DNA from: Bradyrhizobium embrapense
GTDB taxonomy: Bacteria; Pseudomonadota; Alphaproteobacteria; Rhizobiales; Xanthobacteraceae
Length of the DNA stretch: 64,000 nucleotides
NCBI RefSeq assembly: GCF_001189235.2
Contig: NZ_LFIP02000006.1
Span: forward strand, 1-64,000
Reading direction: 5' to 3'
Below, in pieces: positions 7,320 to 16,615 of the stretch. The first letter of the stretch is position 1, and the number at the start of each line of letters is the position of its first letter. The notes below the pieces were generated by a model that saw only the letters and a list, made by a program, of their open reading frames with translations, did not search any database and was not told where the DNA came from. The position numbers were made by a program, and so were the translations under genes.

Positions 7320-9071
7320 ATGTATTGCAGCAGCGGAAACTACGAAGCCTTTGCCCGCCCTCGTAAGCCCGTTTCTGTGGACAAGAAGACTGCTTGGTTC
7401 ATCGGTGCTGGTCTAGCGGCACTTGCCGGTGCGGCGTTCCTCATTCGCGATGGACATATGCCAGGCAACCGAATCACAATTCTCGAACGGCTGACGTTGC
7501 CGGGCGGTGCGCTCGACGGCGCCAAGCAGCGAGAGAGAGGATTCGTCATTCGGGGTGGTCGGGAGATGGAGGACCATTTCGAGTGTCTATGGGATCTGTT
7601 CAGGTCGATCCCATCGCTGGAACTGGAAGGCGCCAGCGTGCTCGATGAGTTCTATTGGCTGAACAAGGATGATCCGAACTACTCGTTACAACGAGCGACT
7701 GTGAATAGAGGGCAGGATGCCCATACAGATGGCCTCTTCAGCCTGACCGGCAACGCGCAAAAAGATTTGATCGCCATCTTTCTTGCGGACCCTCGGGACA
7801 TGGAGAAGAAACGCATCGATGAAGTCTTTGGGCAGGATCTTCTGAACAGCAATTTCTGGCTTTACTGGCGCACAATGTTCGCCTTTGAAGAATGGCATTC
7901 CGCGCTGGAAATGAAGCTTTACCTCCATCGATTCATCCATCACATTGGCGGGCTCCCGGATTTCCGTACACTGAAGTTTACAAAGTATAATCAGTATGAA
8001 TCCCTTGTCCTGCCACTGTGCAACTGGCTGGCCAAGCAGGGGGTCAACTTTCAATTCGGCGTCAAAGTCACCGACGTCGATTTCGCGATCCGGCCCGAAT
8101 ACAATCAGGCCACGCGCATCAACTACAAAAGAGACGGGGCCAGCAACGGAATCGATCTCTGCGCCGACGATCTCGTTTTTGTGACAATCGGGTCTTTGAC
8201 GGAGAACTCCGATACCGGCGATCATCACACGCCCGCCACGCTCAATGAAGGTCCTGCTCCAGCATGGGACCTCTGGCGACGCATCTCGGAAAAAAGCACA
8301 GCGTTCGGGCGGCCTGACGTTTTCGGCGGCAACATCCATGCGACCAAGTGGGAGTCTGCGACCATCACGACCTTGGACACGCGCATCCCAGACTATATTC
8401 GTAAGATCGCCAAACGTGATCCATTCGGCGGCAAGGTCGTCACAGGCGGCATCGTTACGGTGAAGGATTCGAGTTGGCTGCTTAGTTGGACGGTGAACCG
8501 CCAGCCGCACTTCAAGCATCAGCCAAATGACCAAATCATCGTGTGGCTCTATTCTCTCTTTGTCAACAAGCTCGGTGATTTCGTGAAGAAGCCGATGCAA
8601 GACTGCACAGGCGCTGAAGTTACGCAGGAATGGCTATATCACCTTGGTGTGCCCATTGCCGAGATACCGCAACTCGCCGAGACCGGCGCAAAAACGGTTC
8701 CAGTCATGATGCCCTACATCACCTCCCTTTTTATGCCAAGGCGAGCGGGCGACCGGCCGGATGTCGTGCCAAAAGGAGCTGCCAATTTCGCGTTCATAGG
8801 ACAATTTGCCGAGGCGGCCGAGCGAGATTGTGTATTCACAACCGAGTATTCGGTTCGCACCGCGATGGAGGCCGTCTACACCCTTCTCGACATCGAACGC
8901 GGGGTGCCACAGGTCTTCAACTCGACCTACGATGTTCGCACAATACTTGCCGCCATCGCTCGACTGCGTGACAGCAAGGAAATCCAAATTGAACCGGTGT
9001 CCTTCCGCAAGCTGTTGCAGGAGACGGTTGAGGCTCCCGTCCTGGGAGAATTGCTTAAGGGCATCAAGTGA
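7320..9071 (+). CDS. ohyA: Oleate hydratase (MCRA family)
   Basis: A 583-residue protein beginning MYCSSGNYEAFARPRKP, the usual start of this family, behind GGAGG. An earlier frame start overlapping the dehydrogenase stop is less likely. The FAD-binding WFIGAGLAALAGAAFLIRDG near residue 27 is followed by ILERLTLPGGALDGA and RGGREMEDHFECLWDL, and the C-terminal part keeps NFAFIGQFAEAAERDCVFTTEYSVR. The family hydrates cis-9 double bonds of oleic or linoleic acid to 10-hydroxy acids, with FAD as a structural cofactor. Length is typical. Together with the SDR and the decarboxylase-family gene it forms a lipid-modifying group, unusual inside a symbiosis island. Confidence 0.92.
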   Translation: MYCSSGNYEAFARPRKPVSVDKKTAWFIGAGLAALAGAAFLIRDGHMPGNRITILERLTLPGGALDGAKQRERGFVIRGGREMEDHFECLWDLFRSIPSLELEGASVLDEFYWLNKDDPNYSLQRATVNRGQDAHTDGLFSLTGNAQKDLIAIFLADPRDMEKKRIDEVFGQDLLNSNFWLYWRTMFAFEEWHSALEMKLYLHRFIHHIGGLPDFRTLKFTKYNQYESLVLPLCNWLAKQGVNFQFGVKVTDVDFAIRPEYNQATRINYKRDGASNGIDLCADDLVFVTIGSLTENSDTGDHHTPATLNEGPAPAWDLWRRISEKSTAFGRPDVFGGNIHATKWESATITTLDTRIPDYIRKIAKRDPFGGKVVTGGIVTVKDSSWLLSWTVNRQPHFKHQPNDQIIVWLYSLFVNKLGDFVKKPMQDCTGAEVTQEWLYHLGVPIAEIPQLAETGAKTVPVMMPYITSLFMPRRAGDRPDVVPKGAANFAFIGQFAEAAERDCVFTTEYSVRTAMEAVYTLLDIERGVPQVFNSTYDVRTILAAIARLRDSKEIQIEPVSFRKLLQETVEAPVLGELLKGIK

Positions 9072-9297
9072 TCTCCAATTAGCGAGAGAAATAACGAAAG
9101 AAAAACAGTCGATTGTCTGGCTCAGGGCAGCGCTGCAGCTGGTAAAGCAAAGGTGAAGTTAGCCGCGGATCGAGCATCAGCTCGATGCGCCGGAGACAAT
9201 CCGCCGCGGCAAGGACAGCGAACTCTGTCAGTGCCGTCATCCAAGACCTGCTTTTCGGTGAGTACCACGCCCCTATTCGGGTGGCGTCCATTGTCAT

Positions 9298-10059
9298 CTA
9301 GGACGCGGACTCATTAAGGCGCAGCCATATCCTGATCGACGCGAGTTGAACGAAGGCAAGGTAGTTGGCGCCCAATCTGTCGTAGCGCGTCGCCACCCGG
9401 CGACATTGCTTGATCCTGTTGAAGAACCGCTCGACATGGTTGCGAGCGCGGTAGAGATACGGGCTGAAGCAGATCGGACCACTGCGGTTGCTTTTTGGTG
9501 GGATGTTGGCCCACGCACCCTTCTTCATGGCGAGCTCCCTGATCCAATCGGCGTCATAGCCACGGTCGGCAAGCAGCATTGACCCGGATTTCAGACGAGA
9601 CAGCAGTTTTCCGGCAAGTCGGACGTCGTGGGCCTCGCCGGGACTCAACGCCGGCCGCACCGGGAGACCATTGCTATCGACGACCGCATGGATTTTGCTC
9701 GTCAAGCCGCCGCGTGACCTTCCCATCGATTGGCGCCGGTTCCTGGTGATGCAGGCTCCATGCTGATGCACGCGGACAATCGAAGTGTCGATCATCTGGA
9801 TAGCGGAATCATGGGCAGCGGCAAGCGCGTCAATGATGCGGCCCCAGACACCGGCTCGCCGCCACCTAACGAAGCGGTTGTAGCAAGTGGTGTACGGACC
9901 AAACGCCTCGGGCAGATCACGCCAGGGAGCCCCGGATCGCAAGACCCAGAATATTCCATTGAGGACACGTCGGTCGTTTACCCAGGGAATGCCGCGCGGC
10001 TTGTTCGGAAGCATCGGCTTGATGGCAGTCCATTCATAGTCGGTGAGTTCGTAGCGCAT
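9298..10059 (-). CDS. IS5-family transposase, apparently intact
   Basis: The start MRYELTDYEWTAIKPMLPNK at 10059 is typical for IS5/IS1031-group transposases; the frame stays open upstream to 10326 but that part has no family features. All three catalytic acids can be seen: MIDTSIVRVHQHG, LADRGYDADWIR and RNHVERFFNRIKQCRR. At 253 residues the length is normal, so this is the best-preserved IS in the window and possibly active. Terminal inverted repeats were not resolved by eye. It separates the lipid-metabolism genes from the carotenoid gene. Confidence 0.88.
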   Translation of the reverse strand: MRYELTDYEWTAIKPMLPNKPRGIPWVNDRRVLNGIFWVLRSGAPWRDLPEAFGPYTTCYNRFVRWRRAGVWGRIIDALAAAHDSAIQMIDTSIVRVHQHGACITRNRRQSMGRSRGGLTSKIHAVVDSNGLPVRPALSPGEAHDVRLAGKLLSRLKSGSMLLADRGYDADWIRELAMKKGAWANIPPKSNRSGPICFSPYLYRARNHVERFFNRIKQCRRVATRYDRLGANYLAFVQLASIRIWLRLNESAS

Positions 10060-10382
10060 GATTCGAGCCCCGAGTTTCGAAGCTTGAATCATGGGCGTCT
10101 GGCAAAACGCAAACGCTTCCAGCTCCCGCTCGATATGCCGGGCAGATCCACCATTTAGTCTTGGCGGCGTACTCACTGTCGAAAGTGGACAAGAGGATTG
10201 GATGGTGCCGCTCGTAGCGGTCCAGATCCCACGCGGATTGCAGTAGTTGAAAATGCATGATGCGTTGATGCCTGTTTTATCGACCAGATAATCTGATGGG
10301 ACACGGCGGGCATCTATTTCAAACACTCAGGCCGTGTAGTAGCGTGGCCGTTCATTGCCCCGCTTAACCAACGGATCAACCA

Positions 10383-11294
10383 GTGACGCCGGATACAGCC
10401 ACCCGCAGTCGGCTCAGCGCGCAGCAGGAAGCCATGCTTTGGCTGTCCATCGCGGCCATTCTTACAACCGCAATAGGTTTTTCCTGGAATCCAACTCCGT
10501 TCGCGCAAGCGCTCGCCGCAATATTTATCGCCTGTGCGGGGATCCACGCCGTCATCGCCTATGGCACACAACAGGCCTTGATCCTGTTCATTGCTTGCAG
10601 TGCCATAGCATTCGCGGTGGAGAACCTTGGTACCGCTACGGGCTTTCCGTTCGGCGTCTATCATTTTGAGGTCGGCGCGGACCTTCCGCATATCGGCCTC
10701 ATTCCGGTCATCGTCGGGCCGCTGTGGTTTGGCGCGGGCTATTTTTCGTGGACGGTCGCGTCAGTACTACTTGATGGCGCCGATCGTCAGCTCAATCGCC
10801 CCTTCAACTTCGTTGCCCTGCCTGTGGTCGCGGCATTCGTGATGACCCAATGGGACCTTGTGATGGATGCCCCCAATGCGACTATCGCCAAGGTCTGGAT
10901 ATGGCACGACGGCGGCGGAATGTTCGGCGTTCCTCTCTCCAACTATCTTGGCTGGCTACTTACGTCTTGGCTGATTTTTCAAGCCTTCGCGCTCTGCCTG
11001 CGCCGCGGCGGCGTCCGGCCGGATTCAAGGATGAATCTCAAGCTGCCTGCGACCGGTATCGTTTTCTATGTGGGCGCTGGCCTCACTCACATAGTTCCTT
11101 GGATAATGGGACAGACAGGTAAGGCTGTTGACGCTAGGGGGTACGGCTGGCAGGTCCACGACATCCGCGAGGCCACTGTCGCGATCCTGCTATTTACAAT
11201 GGTCTTCACGGCGTTGCTGGCAGCTCTGCGCCTCCTGCGCCAAGCGAGTTCGAATAACGGGCCAACTACATCAAGCCAGGACGAGACCGCCTGA
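10383..11294 (+). CDS. Carotenoid biosynthesis protein, CruF/DUF422 family (membrane)
   Basis: A GTG start at 10383 gives 303 residues; an ATG at 10434 (MLWLSIAAIL) with AGGA upstream is an alternative. The protein has about seven hydrophobic segments. It shows conserved features of the Caroten_synt family: AFAVENLGTATGFPFGVYHF in the first third, DLVMDAPNATIAKVWIWHDGGGMFGVPLSNYLGW in the middle (quoted in pieces: VMDAPN, WIWHDGG, VPLSNYLGW). Members hydrate or otherwise modify the carotenoid end group in the membrane. No other carotenoid gene is nearby, so its substrate here is unknown. Confidence 0.75.
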   Translation: MTPDTATRSRLSAQQEAMLWLSIAAILTTAIGFSWNPTPFAQALAAIFIACAGIHAVIAYGTQQALILFIACSAIAFAVENLGTATGFPFGVYHFEVGADLPHIGLIPVIVGPLWFGAGYFSWTVASVLLDGADRQLNRPFNFVALPVVAAFVMTQWDLVMDAPNATIAKVWIWHDGGGMFGVPLSNYLGWLLTSWLIFQAFALCLRRGGVRPDSRMNLKLPATGIVFYVGAGLTHIVPWIMGQTGKAVDARGYGWQVHDIREATVAILLFTMVFTALLAALRLLRQASSNNGPTTSSQDETA

Positions 11295-11453
11295 CGTGGG
11301 GAGTCGGATTCGGCGACCTCATCCCGGCCGCTGCGTTCGGGGTTATCCCACTTGTCCCATCGTCGGTAAATTGCTCTTCGCGACTTTTGCCGCGTCCGCA
11401 CAAGAGTGTTCGACAACGAATCGGACCTAGTCGAGATTTTATGAGTACACACC

Positions 11454-11918
11454 CTAATCTCGCGGCTGGTCCAGCCCCCCTGACTTAGCGTCATTTCCCC
11501 CAGACGATCCAATCTCGTTGTTAACGTGATTCCGCGGTGCGCTCGCGATCTGGCTATCATCGCCTGTGGCAGGAGCAAGCGAGCCGTCTGCTCGGACGAC
11601 CATCTTGCGAGAGAGAGGCACGTCACGCGGCGGAGCAACTGATCGCTCGACTTTCAGCGGGCAGCAGCGAGCAAACGCTGCGATCAGGCGTTGGCGCTGG
11701 CGAGCCTTCTCGACAGCCGCCTCTATAGCCGCCTCTTTGGCACGTAGCGCGGCCCGGTGTGCCCTTTGGCGCTTGCGATACCAGACCTGTACTTCGGTTA
11801 TCGGCCAATGCGCATCGCCGTTCAAAGCCGTCGCACGGGGAAAATTCGGCATTTGCGCCCAACGGGCGATCGTCGCTGGCGTCCTCCTAAATTGCGCAGC
11901 GAGCTCGGTCGCTGTCAT
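11454..11918 (-). CDS. Helix-turn-helix protein, AlpA/excisionase-like
   Basis: The start at 11918 is preferred because the stretch GGAGGGGGGTAC ends right at the ATG; a longer frame begins at 11981 without a good site. The 154-residue product starts MTATELAAQFRRTPATIARW, a MerR/excisionase-type HTH, followed by WPITEVQVWYRKRQRAHR, then an alanine- and arginine-rich helix (residues ~60-85) and a polar, probably disordered tail. Such proteins act as excision factors or small regulators on mobile DNA. No integrase is visible close by. Confidence 0.6.
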   Translation of the reverse strand: MTATELAAQFRRTPATIARWAQMPNFPRATALNGDAHWPITEVQVWYRKRQRAHRAALRAKEAAIEAAVEKARQRQRLIAAFARCCPLKVERSVAPPRDVPLSRKMVVRADGSLAPATGDDSQIASAPRNHVNNEIGSSGGNDAKSGGLDQPRD

Positions 11919-12497
11919 GTACCCCCCCTCCAGGTCAATTGGAGGCTGTGCAACGTTCGTAGTCTCGATCCCGTCGGTCATTATGTGGATGCCATCACGC
12001 TTAACACGATATAAGAAGATCCAAGCTTGCGACGGAATGCACCTGATCGAATGCCACTACAAAGCGAGAAATCATGCTTGCAAGCACCTGGCGTATTAAT
12101 CCAGACGACGATGGGATCGCCGTGACGGCGCCAGGGCATGCGGTGCGTCTCCAGCGAAGCGATTGGCGGCGACGTCTCGCATCCGACGTCAGGCGCTTGC
12201 ATTTGACAAGTTCCGTATGTTCCGGTTGATATCGTAACGAGCGTTAACGCCGCTGCTCATGCTGCCACTTCACCGCGCAACCAACGCAGACGGCCTCAAA
12301 AGCTTAAGTTGTAGCGATCCTTGAGGTAACTGCTTGTTCTGGTAGTAGGCAAGGCAGTCATCGCTTTGACCCGGCGCTTCGAACGTATGGTTGCGCGGTT
12401 GAGGGCTCAAGCAGCGATAGACGCGCCGAGTCTTACGGACATAGCGTCAGCCTTCACGACGCAACAGGGCGTGAACCCGCCGATCATCTTGAGCAGC

Positions 12498-12656
12498 CTA
12501 AGGAGCGTAAGCGTATTCTTGCGCACAAGATGCTCGCCACCGTAAATTTATCAGGACCCCGCGCTCGCGGATGGCCTCTCGAAGTTCGGCCAGCTTGGCG
12601 GGATCGGCAGATCGAATAGCGACCTCGAAAGCGGGTATAAATTTGAGCCTGTCCAT
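12498..12656 (-). pseudogene. Frameshifted copy of the MDRLKF small gene
   Basis: Starts at 12656 as MDRLKFIPAFEVAIRSADPA and matches the gene at 2646-2858 up to IRERG. A single-base loss then switches the frame; the lost continuation (DKFTVAS) is visible in the neighbouring frame. The reading frame ends at 12498 after 52 residues. Confidence 0.55.
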
Positions 12657-12762
12657 TGGCTGCAGGCCTCCCTGAGTGATCGTCGGAGCCAACCGATGAA
12701 GAGAGCGTCCGTTCTGGACGCCCTTCTCGCCATAAGCTCCGCAATCGTGGTAAGTGCGATGT

Positions 12763-12834
12763 TCATTGCGGTCTGCCCTCAGACCATTCTCGGAGCACCG
12801 CAATGGCATTCTCGAAAGCGTGCTCACAGGTCAT
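12763..12834 (-). pseudogene. Truncated copy of the EWxEG small gene (23 aa)
   Basis: MTCEHAFENAIAVLREWSEG corresponds to the start of the gene at 2752-3033. A one-base deletion after the EG codons creates a stop at 12763. The next frame holds NIALTTIAELMAR, the continuation of the family motif. Confidence 0.55.
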
Positions 12835-12896
12835 AGCATGATCTCCACGAAGGGGAGCTTTCGCCGTGCGGCTGACTACTCGCGCTTTCAGAAAAG

Positions 12897-12928
12897 CGCA
12901 CGGACGATGGGGAGGTGCCGTCCGTGCG
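12897..12928 (-). promoter_or_regulatory. Perfect 10-bp leader hairpin of copy 2
   Basis: CGCACGGACG (12897-12906) and CGTCCGTGCG (12919-12928) pair exactly around a 12-base loop, 63 bases before the broken EWSEG gene. The gene is broken but the stem is intact. Confidence 0.55.
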
Positions 12929-13114
12929 AAGTCTCCGGTAGTGACTTGGCCGCCTCGGCGACGACCTCACTCAGGAAGCCAAGCCACAGATGTCCCAGCA
13001 ACCCACGTGCCATTCGAACTAGAATGCAATGGAGAAAGAGAACAGCGGCTACTAATCGCAGAACTTCCGACGTGGCTATCGTTAAGCCGGCGCGGTTGAG
13101 CTGGCTTTCTGTTT

Positions 13115-13243
13115 TCAAGACGGGCTAGGTAGCGATATGGTGCTTTGAAGCTCTGCAAGTTTGTCAAGCGCGTCGGTCATCAAGATGTGCCATTCGTCGA
13201 GCGTCTCTTTGGCTTTCGTAGAGGCTTCATTACGACTAATCAC
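13115..13243 (-). CDS. Small helical protein, cassette copy 2 (42 aa)
   Basis: A GTG start at 13243 with GGAGGAATT upstream, as in copy 1. The product reads VISRNEASTKAKETLDEWHI then LMTDALDKLAELQ and ends at SLPSPS. It aligns with the 56-residue protein at 3435-3605 but lacks the EG pair and the basic tail, so it may be non-functional. It is the only one of the three copy 2 genes with an unshifted frame. Confidence 0.4.
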   Translation of the reverse strand: MISRNEASTKAKETLDEWHILMTDALDKLAELQSTISLPSPS

Positions 13244-13277
13244 GGCAATTCCTCCGAGGACGTACCGCTGAAAAAAT

Positions 13278-13310
13278 GCACGGGCGGCCGCGTCGAAGAA
13301 CCGCCCGTGC
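13278..13310 (-). promoter_or_regulatory. Perfect 10-bp hairpin before the copy 2 GTG-started gene
   Basis: GCACGGGCGG (13278-13287) and CCGCCCGTGC (13301-13310) form the same stem as at 3641-3673. The distance to the GTG (35 bases) is also conserved. Confidence 0.55.
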
Positions 13311-13496
13311 GAGGCTGCTCACAGAAGAGCTTGGCTGTCTCATGGGAGGTCAACGTATGAGCATTTAAACAATGCATGCCTCAGCAATAATCATGCTAAG
13401 CCATTGCAGGATGCATGCGGTAGGATGGTGCACCCAATCTCGCGTCGGGCGCTGCTCACAGCCATTCTTTGGCGGCTCCGGACAGGCTGCCCGTCA

Positions 13497-13733
13497 TCAG
13501 TCAGACGACTGAATGAGATCGCACGAAGGGATCGGCACTAAGCCGTCCCTCCTGGGCAGCCACGCAAGTTTGTCGAGGATGTTCTGCGGTGCTCCTTCTT
13601 TGATCTCTACGCCGTACCCGTAGACCAGCCCATCCTCGTTGGCGATCTCGTGTATAGTATACTCGATTTCATTTTGCTCATCGGGCTTGAGGTCGTAAGC
13701 GGCAAAGAGACCCCGTCGGGCGCAGGGGGTTGA
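13497..13733 (-). pseudogene. 3' remnant of an unknown gene next to the IS66 remnant
   Basis: The C-terminal part reads like a real protein (DEQNEIEYTIHEIANEDG, LVYGYGVEIKEGAPQNILDK, then LAWLPRRDGLVPIP) and ends at 13497. The frame stays open to 13958 but from about 13740 it runs antisense through the IS66 OrfA fragment, so the true N-terminus has probably been lost to the IS insertion. The last residues (CDLIQSSD) correspond to FDLIQLRPTDD in cassette copy 1, where the rest of the gene is missing. Family not recognised. Confidence 0.4.
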
Positions 13734-13815
13734 GCAATCGGCTATCGGCTGCTGAGTTTGTGAGCCGATGAGCGCTTCTATGTTTACGCCTAGTTCTGGA
13801 ACTAGAACCCTCCGT

Positions 13816-14162
13816 ATGATCGAAGCGGTTGCCGACTGTCTTGAGGGAGCGCCGCGGCAGCTTCGCCGACGCTGGTCGTACGAGTTTAAGGCCCAAGTCG
13901 TGATTGAGGCGCTGGAGCCAAGCGCTAGCGTCTCGGCGATCGCCCGGCGGATCGGCATTCACCCGTGCAGCTGTTCGCCCGGCGTCGCGATGCTCGGCCC
14001 GAACGACATTATCGCTCGCGGCACTCGAGTTGCGAGGGTGTGGTGGTGTCTGCGACAGGCGCAGTGATCGAAATTGCTATTAGCGAGGTGATCGTGCGCG
14101 CCGGCGCGGACGTCGACGAGACGCAGTTGCATCGGGTGATCCGGGCGGCCCGTTCGGCATGA
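13816..14162 (+). pseudogene. IS66 OrfA, frameshifted
   Basis: MIEAVADCLEGAPRQLRRRW then SYEFKAQVVIEALEPSASVS and AIARRIGIHP form the HTH. At about 13960 the frame shifts; the C-terminal part (TGAVIEIAISEVIVRAGADV, ETQLHRVIRAARSA) continues in the next frame to 14162. Confidence 0.65.
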
Positions 14163-14388
14163 TCCCCTCCGGCGTGAAGGTGTACCTGCCCAGCCATCCA
14201 GTCGCCTTCCGCAAGGGAATCGACGGCCTTGTTGCGCGCTGGTGCGCGATGCGGGCTCAGATCCGTTCGACGGTGCGCTTTATGTGTTCCGGGCCAAAAA
14301 AAGGGCCGACAGAATCAAGATCGTATGGTGGGATGGCTCTGGCGTGTGCCTCTATTTAAAACGGCTTGAGAAGGCGAGGTTCTGCTGA
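14159..14388 (+). pseudogene. IS66 OrfB (TnpB), frameshifted
   Basis: Begins MIPSGVKVYLPSHPVAFRKG, the hallmark start of IS66 OrfB, overlapping the OrfA stop by four bases. Frameshifts follow; the ending YLKRLEKARFC is visible in another frame before the stop at 14386-14388. Confidence 0.7.
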
Positions 14389-14633
14389 CCGCGGATCGGA
14401 CATCATCGGGTGCAGCTGAATGCTGCGCGGTTGATGGCACTGGTGGATGGGATGGACTGGAAGCGGGTCCGGACCGCGGCGTCGAGCCGCCGGAGATTGT
14501 TGGGTAAAAGCACTGCGGCGAAGTGACCAGCGGCCTGAAAGGGCAAGAGAAGCGGAGCAAGATGTGCTCTGGTCGGGTTAATGACGCCGCCCGATCTCAG
14601 CCTCCCGAATGACCTAGAGACGCGCTGAAGGCC

Positions 14634-15443
14634 ATGGTACTTGCCATGGCCGAGAAAGCGGCCCACGCCGCTGCTCTGGAGAACGAAGTCGCCGATCTCA
14701 AGGCCCGCAATGCCGATGTCGATACGCGCGAGCGACTGATGCAGATCCTGAAGGCCTTCGACCGCGCCCGGTTCGGCCGACGATCGGAAAAGCTCGGCGG
14801 CCACCGACGACGATGAACAACAGGCCTTCGTCTTCGAGGAGATCGAGACCGGCATCGCTGCGATCAAGGCCCAGGTCAGCAAAGGCCGTGCGCAAGCGGA
14901 TAGCAAGCGTGCACCGCGTTGGCGCAAGGGCTTTGCGCTCCATCAGGAGCGGATCGAAACTGTCATTGAGCCGCAAGAGCTGGCGGAGCATGCCGGCAAG
15001 CAGAAGGTGCTGATCCTCGAGGACGTGTCGGAGCGCCTGGATGTGGTGCCGGCGAAGTGCCGGGTGATCGTCACGCGCCGTCCCAGGTATGCCTTCAAGA
15101 ACGCGGACGGTGTGATCCAGGCGCCGGCCCCGGCCCACATCATCGAAGGAGGCATTCCGACGGAAGCGGTTCTGGCCCAGATCGCGGTCGCCAAACATGC
15201 CGATGGCCTGCCGCTCTATCGGCAGGAGGCTATCTACGCCCGCGACAAGATCGAGCTCGACCGCTAGCTGATGGCGCAATGGATGGGCAAGCTCGGCTTC
15301 ATGGCCGACTACATCTCCAGCGAGGTCAAGAAGGCCGAAAGGTCTCTGCCGACGAAACCACCTTGCCGACGCTCGCTCCGGATCGACCAAGACGGCCTAC
15401 TTATGTGGGGTGGACGCCCCGCCGACGGCATCGATGTGCCAAA
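14634..15443 (+). pseudogene. IS66 transposase (TnpC), broken N-terminal half
   Basis: The leucine-zipper-like start (HAAALENEVADLKARNADVD) and LMQILKAFDRARFGRRSEKL are followed, after a frameshift, by RVIVTRRPRYAFKNADGVIQ and AHIIEGGIPTEAVLAQIAVA, the zinc-binding and linker regions of IS66 TnpC. A TAG interrupts at 15265, then WMGKLGFMADYI continues. The catalytic DDE core is absent. Confidence 0.7.
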
Positions 15444-15478
15444 GTGGAGTTGTTGAGAACCACTTAAGGGAGGCGTCC

Positions 15479-16040
15479 GTGTCAAAGGTTATCACAATCG
15501 GTCTGGATATCGCCAAGCATGTTTTTCACGCTCACGGGGCGGATGGGCGGGGTTGCGCGATATTCAGCAAGCGGATCAGCCGGGGAAAGCTGCTGGATTT
15601 CTTCGCGGCGCAGCCGAGTTGCACGGTAGCGCTGGAGGCGTGTGGTGGAGCGCATCACTGGGCCCGTCAGCTTACCCAGCTTGGTCATAAAGTTCGGCCG
15701 ATCCCACCCGCCTATGTAAAACCGTTCGTGAAGCGGCAAAAGAACGACGCGATCGATGCCGAGGCAATCTGCGAAGCTGCCCAGCGGCCGAGCATGCGGT
15801 TCGTGGCCGTTAAGAGCGAAGAGCAGCAGGCGGCCGGTCTCGTGTTTAGAACCCGAGACCTGTTGGTACGGCAGCGAACCCAGCTCATCAATGCGATCCG
15901 GGGGCATCTCACAGAACATGGCTGGATTGCGCCCAAAGGACCGTCGCATGTGGTGAAGCTTGCCGATTTGATCGAGGGGAAAGAGATGGCCAGTTCGCTT
16001 CCCGAAGCGGCCCTCGCCATGTTCCGATTGATGCTAGACC
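15479..16040 (+). pseudogene. IS110-family transposase, N-terminal part
   Basis: A GTG at 15479 behind GGGAGG starts VSKVITIGLDIAKHVFHAHG, with the first DEDD aspartate. It continues with VALEACGGAHHWARQLTQLG, KNDAIDAEAICEAAQ and RTQLINAIRGHLTEHG, all typical of the IS110 N-terminal nuclease domain. Family resemblance stops near residue 187 (about 16040). The remaining frame to 16183 is unrelated and antisense to the next gene, so the C-terminal domain has been lost. Confidence 0.8.
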
Positions 16041-16615
16041 TGCTCGCGGGACTCATCTGCAAGGATTTTCACGGCTGCTTCTTTGGATCGCATCCACGCC
16101 GCTTCGGTGAACCTGCTCTCCGAGAAATACTCGAAACAGGTGCGAAACGTCAGAGCACGGCCGATGACCTTATGGTTTGGTAATCCCGTCTCACCGAGCC
16201 ATCGGCGCAAATGGTCGCACCATTCCTTGTTGCTGAAGTCGAGAAGATTGCAACCTTCGAAAATCAAAAGCGCCGCCATGCCAGCGATTGCAGATTGTAC
16301 GTCCTCATCTTGTTTTTCGAACCATTCGCGGATTGCTTGCAAGGGCGTCCTCGGCATCTCGGCCGCGCCGGCCCGTTTGAACGGGACGACGTTTTCCAGT
16401 GGGGGCATGCGCGGCCAAGGCTTCCCCTTTGCGTCCCATAAGACCCAACGCTCTGCGATCGCTTTTGCTTCTTCCGGTGATCTGGTCCGCCAAAGCTCCT
16501 TGAGCGCCTCGTCGACGTAGTATGAAACATCCGTCTTCAGGCCACGTGTACGCGCGATTGCTGCTAGGCGTCCGGCGTCAAGGAGCCGGGCCGCGAAGTT
16601 GTTCTCTGCGTTCAT
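16034..16615 (-). CDS. Hypothetical protein, 193 aa
   Basis: The start at 16615 (MNAENNFAARLLDAGRLAAI) is chosen on sequence character; an ATG at 16657 is possible, neither has a strong ribosome site. The protein is charged and mainly helical: YYVDEALKELWRTRSPEEAK, then a tryptophan-rich stretch WVLWDAKGKPWPRMPP, and a C-terminal part LIFEGCNLLDFSNKEWCDHL. No signal peptide or membrane segment. Its last codons overlap the point where the IS110 fragment breaks off, so the natural C-terminus may have been changed. No family recognised. In the region 16616-17366 I see no gene, only an inverted repeat CCCCTA/TAGGGG at about 16820-16840. Confidence 0.45.
   Translation of the reverse strand: MNAENNFAARLLDAGRLAAIARTRGLKTDVSYYVDEALKELWRTRSPEEAKAIAERWVLWDAKGKPWPRMPPLENVVPFKRAGAAEMPRTPLQAIREWFEKQDEDVQSAIAGMAALLIFEGCNLLDFSNKEWCDHLRRWLGETGLPNHKVIGRALTFRTCFEYFSESRFTEAAWMRSKEAAVKILADESREQV

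Larger units (their letters stand above)
12482..13524. repeat. Duplicated small-gene cassette, copy 2 (decaying)
   Basis: This copy matches 2678-3889 in order and orientation. Differences are a 1-base deletion in the EWSEG gene, a frameshift in the MDRLKF gene, a shortened GTG-started gene, and loss of the extra ~160-base hairpin segment. The two hairpin stems remain perfect (10 bp each), better preserved than the coding parts. About 9.8 kb separates the copies. Confidence 0.75.
13816..15443 (+). mobile_element. Degenerate IS66-family element
   Basis: Remnants of all three IS66 genes occur in the normal order: OrfA, OrfB (TnpB) and the large transposase (TnpC), each broken by frameshifts or stops. 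The downstream end is interrupted by an IS110-type gene starting at 15479, an IS-next-to-IS arrangement. Confidence 0.75.

Noticed and set aside
7686..8600. Long open frame of 304 codons on the minus strand inside oleate hydratase
   Set aside because: Exactly antisense to a well-supported gene; its openness comes from high third-position GC. No family features.
14698..15390. 230-codon minus-strand frame across the IS66 transposase
   Set aside because: Antisense to recognisable IS66 TnpC sequence on the plus strand.
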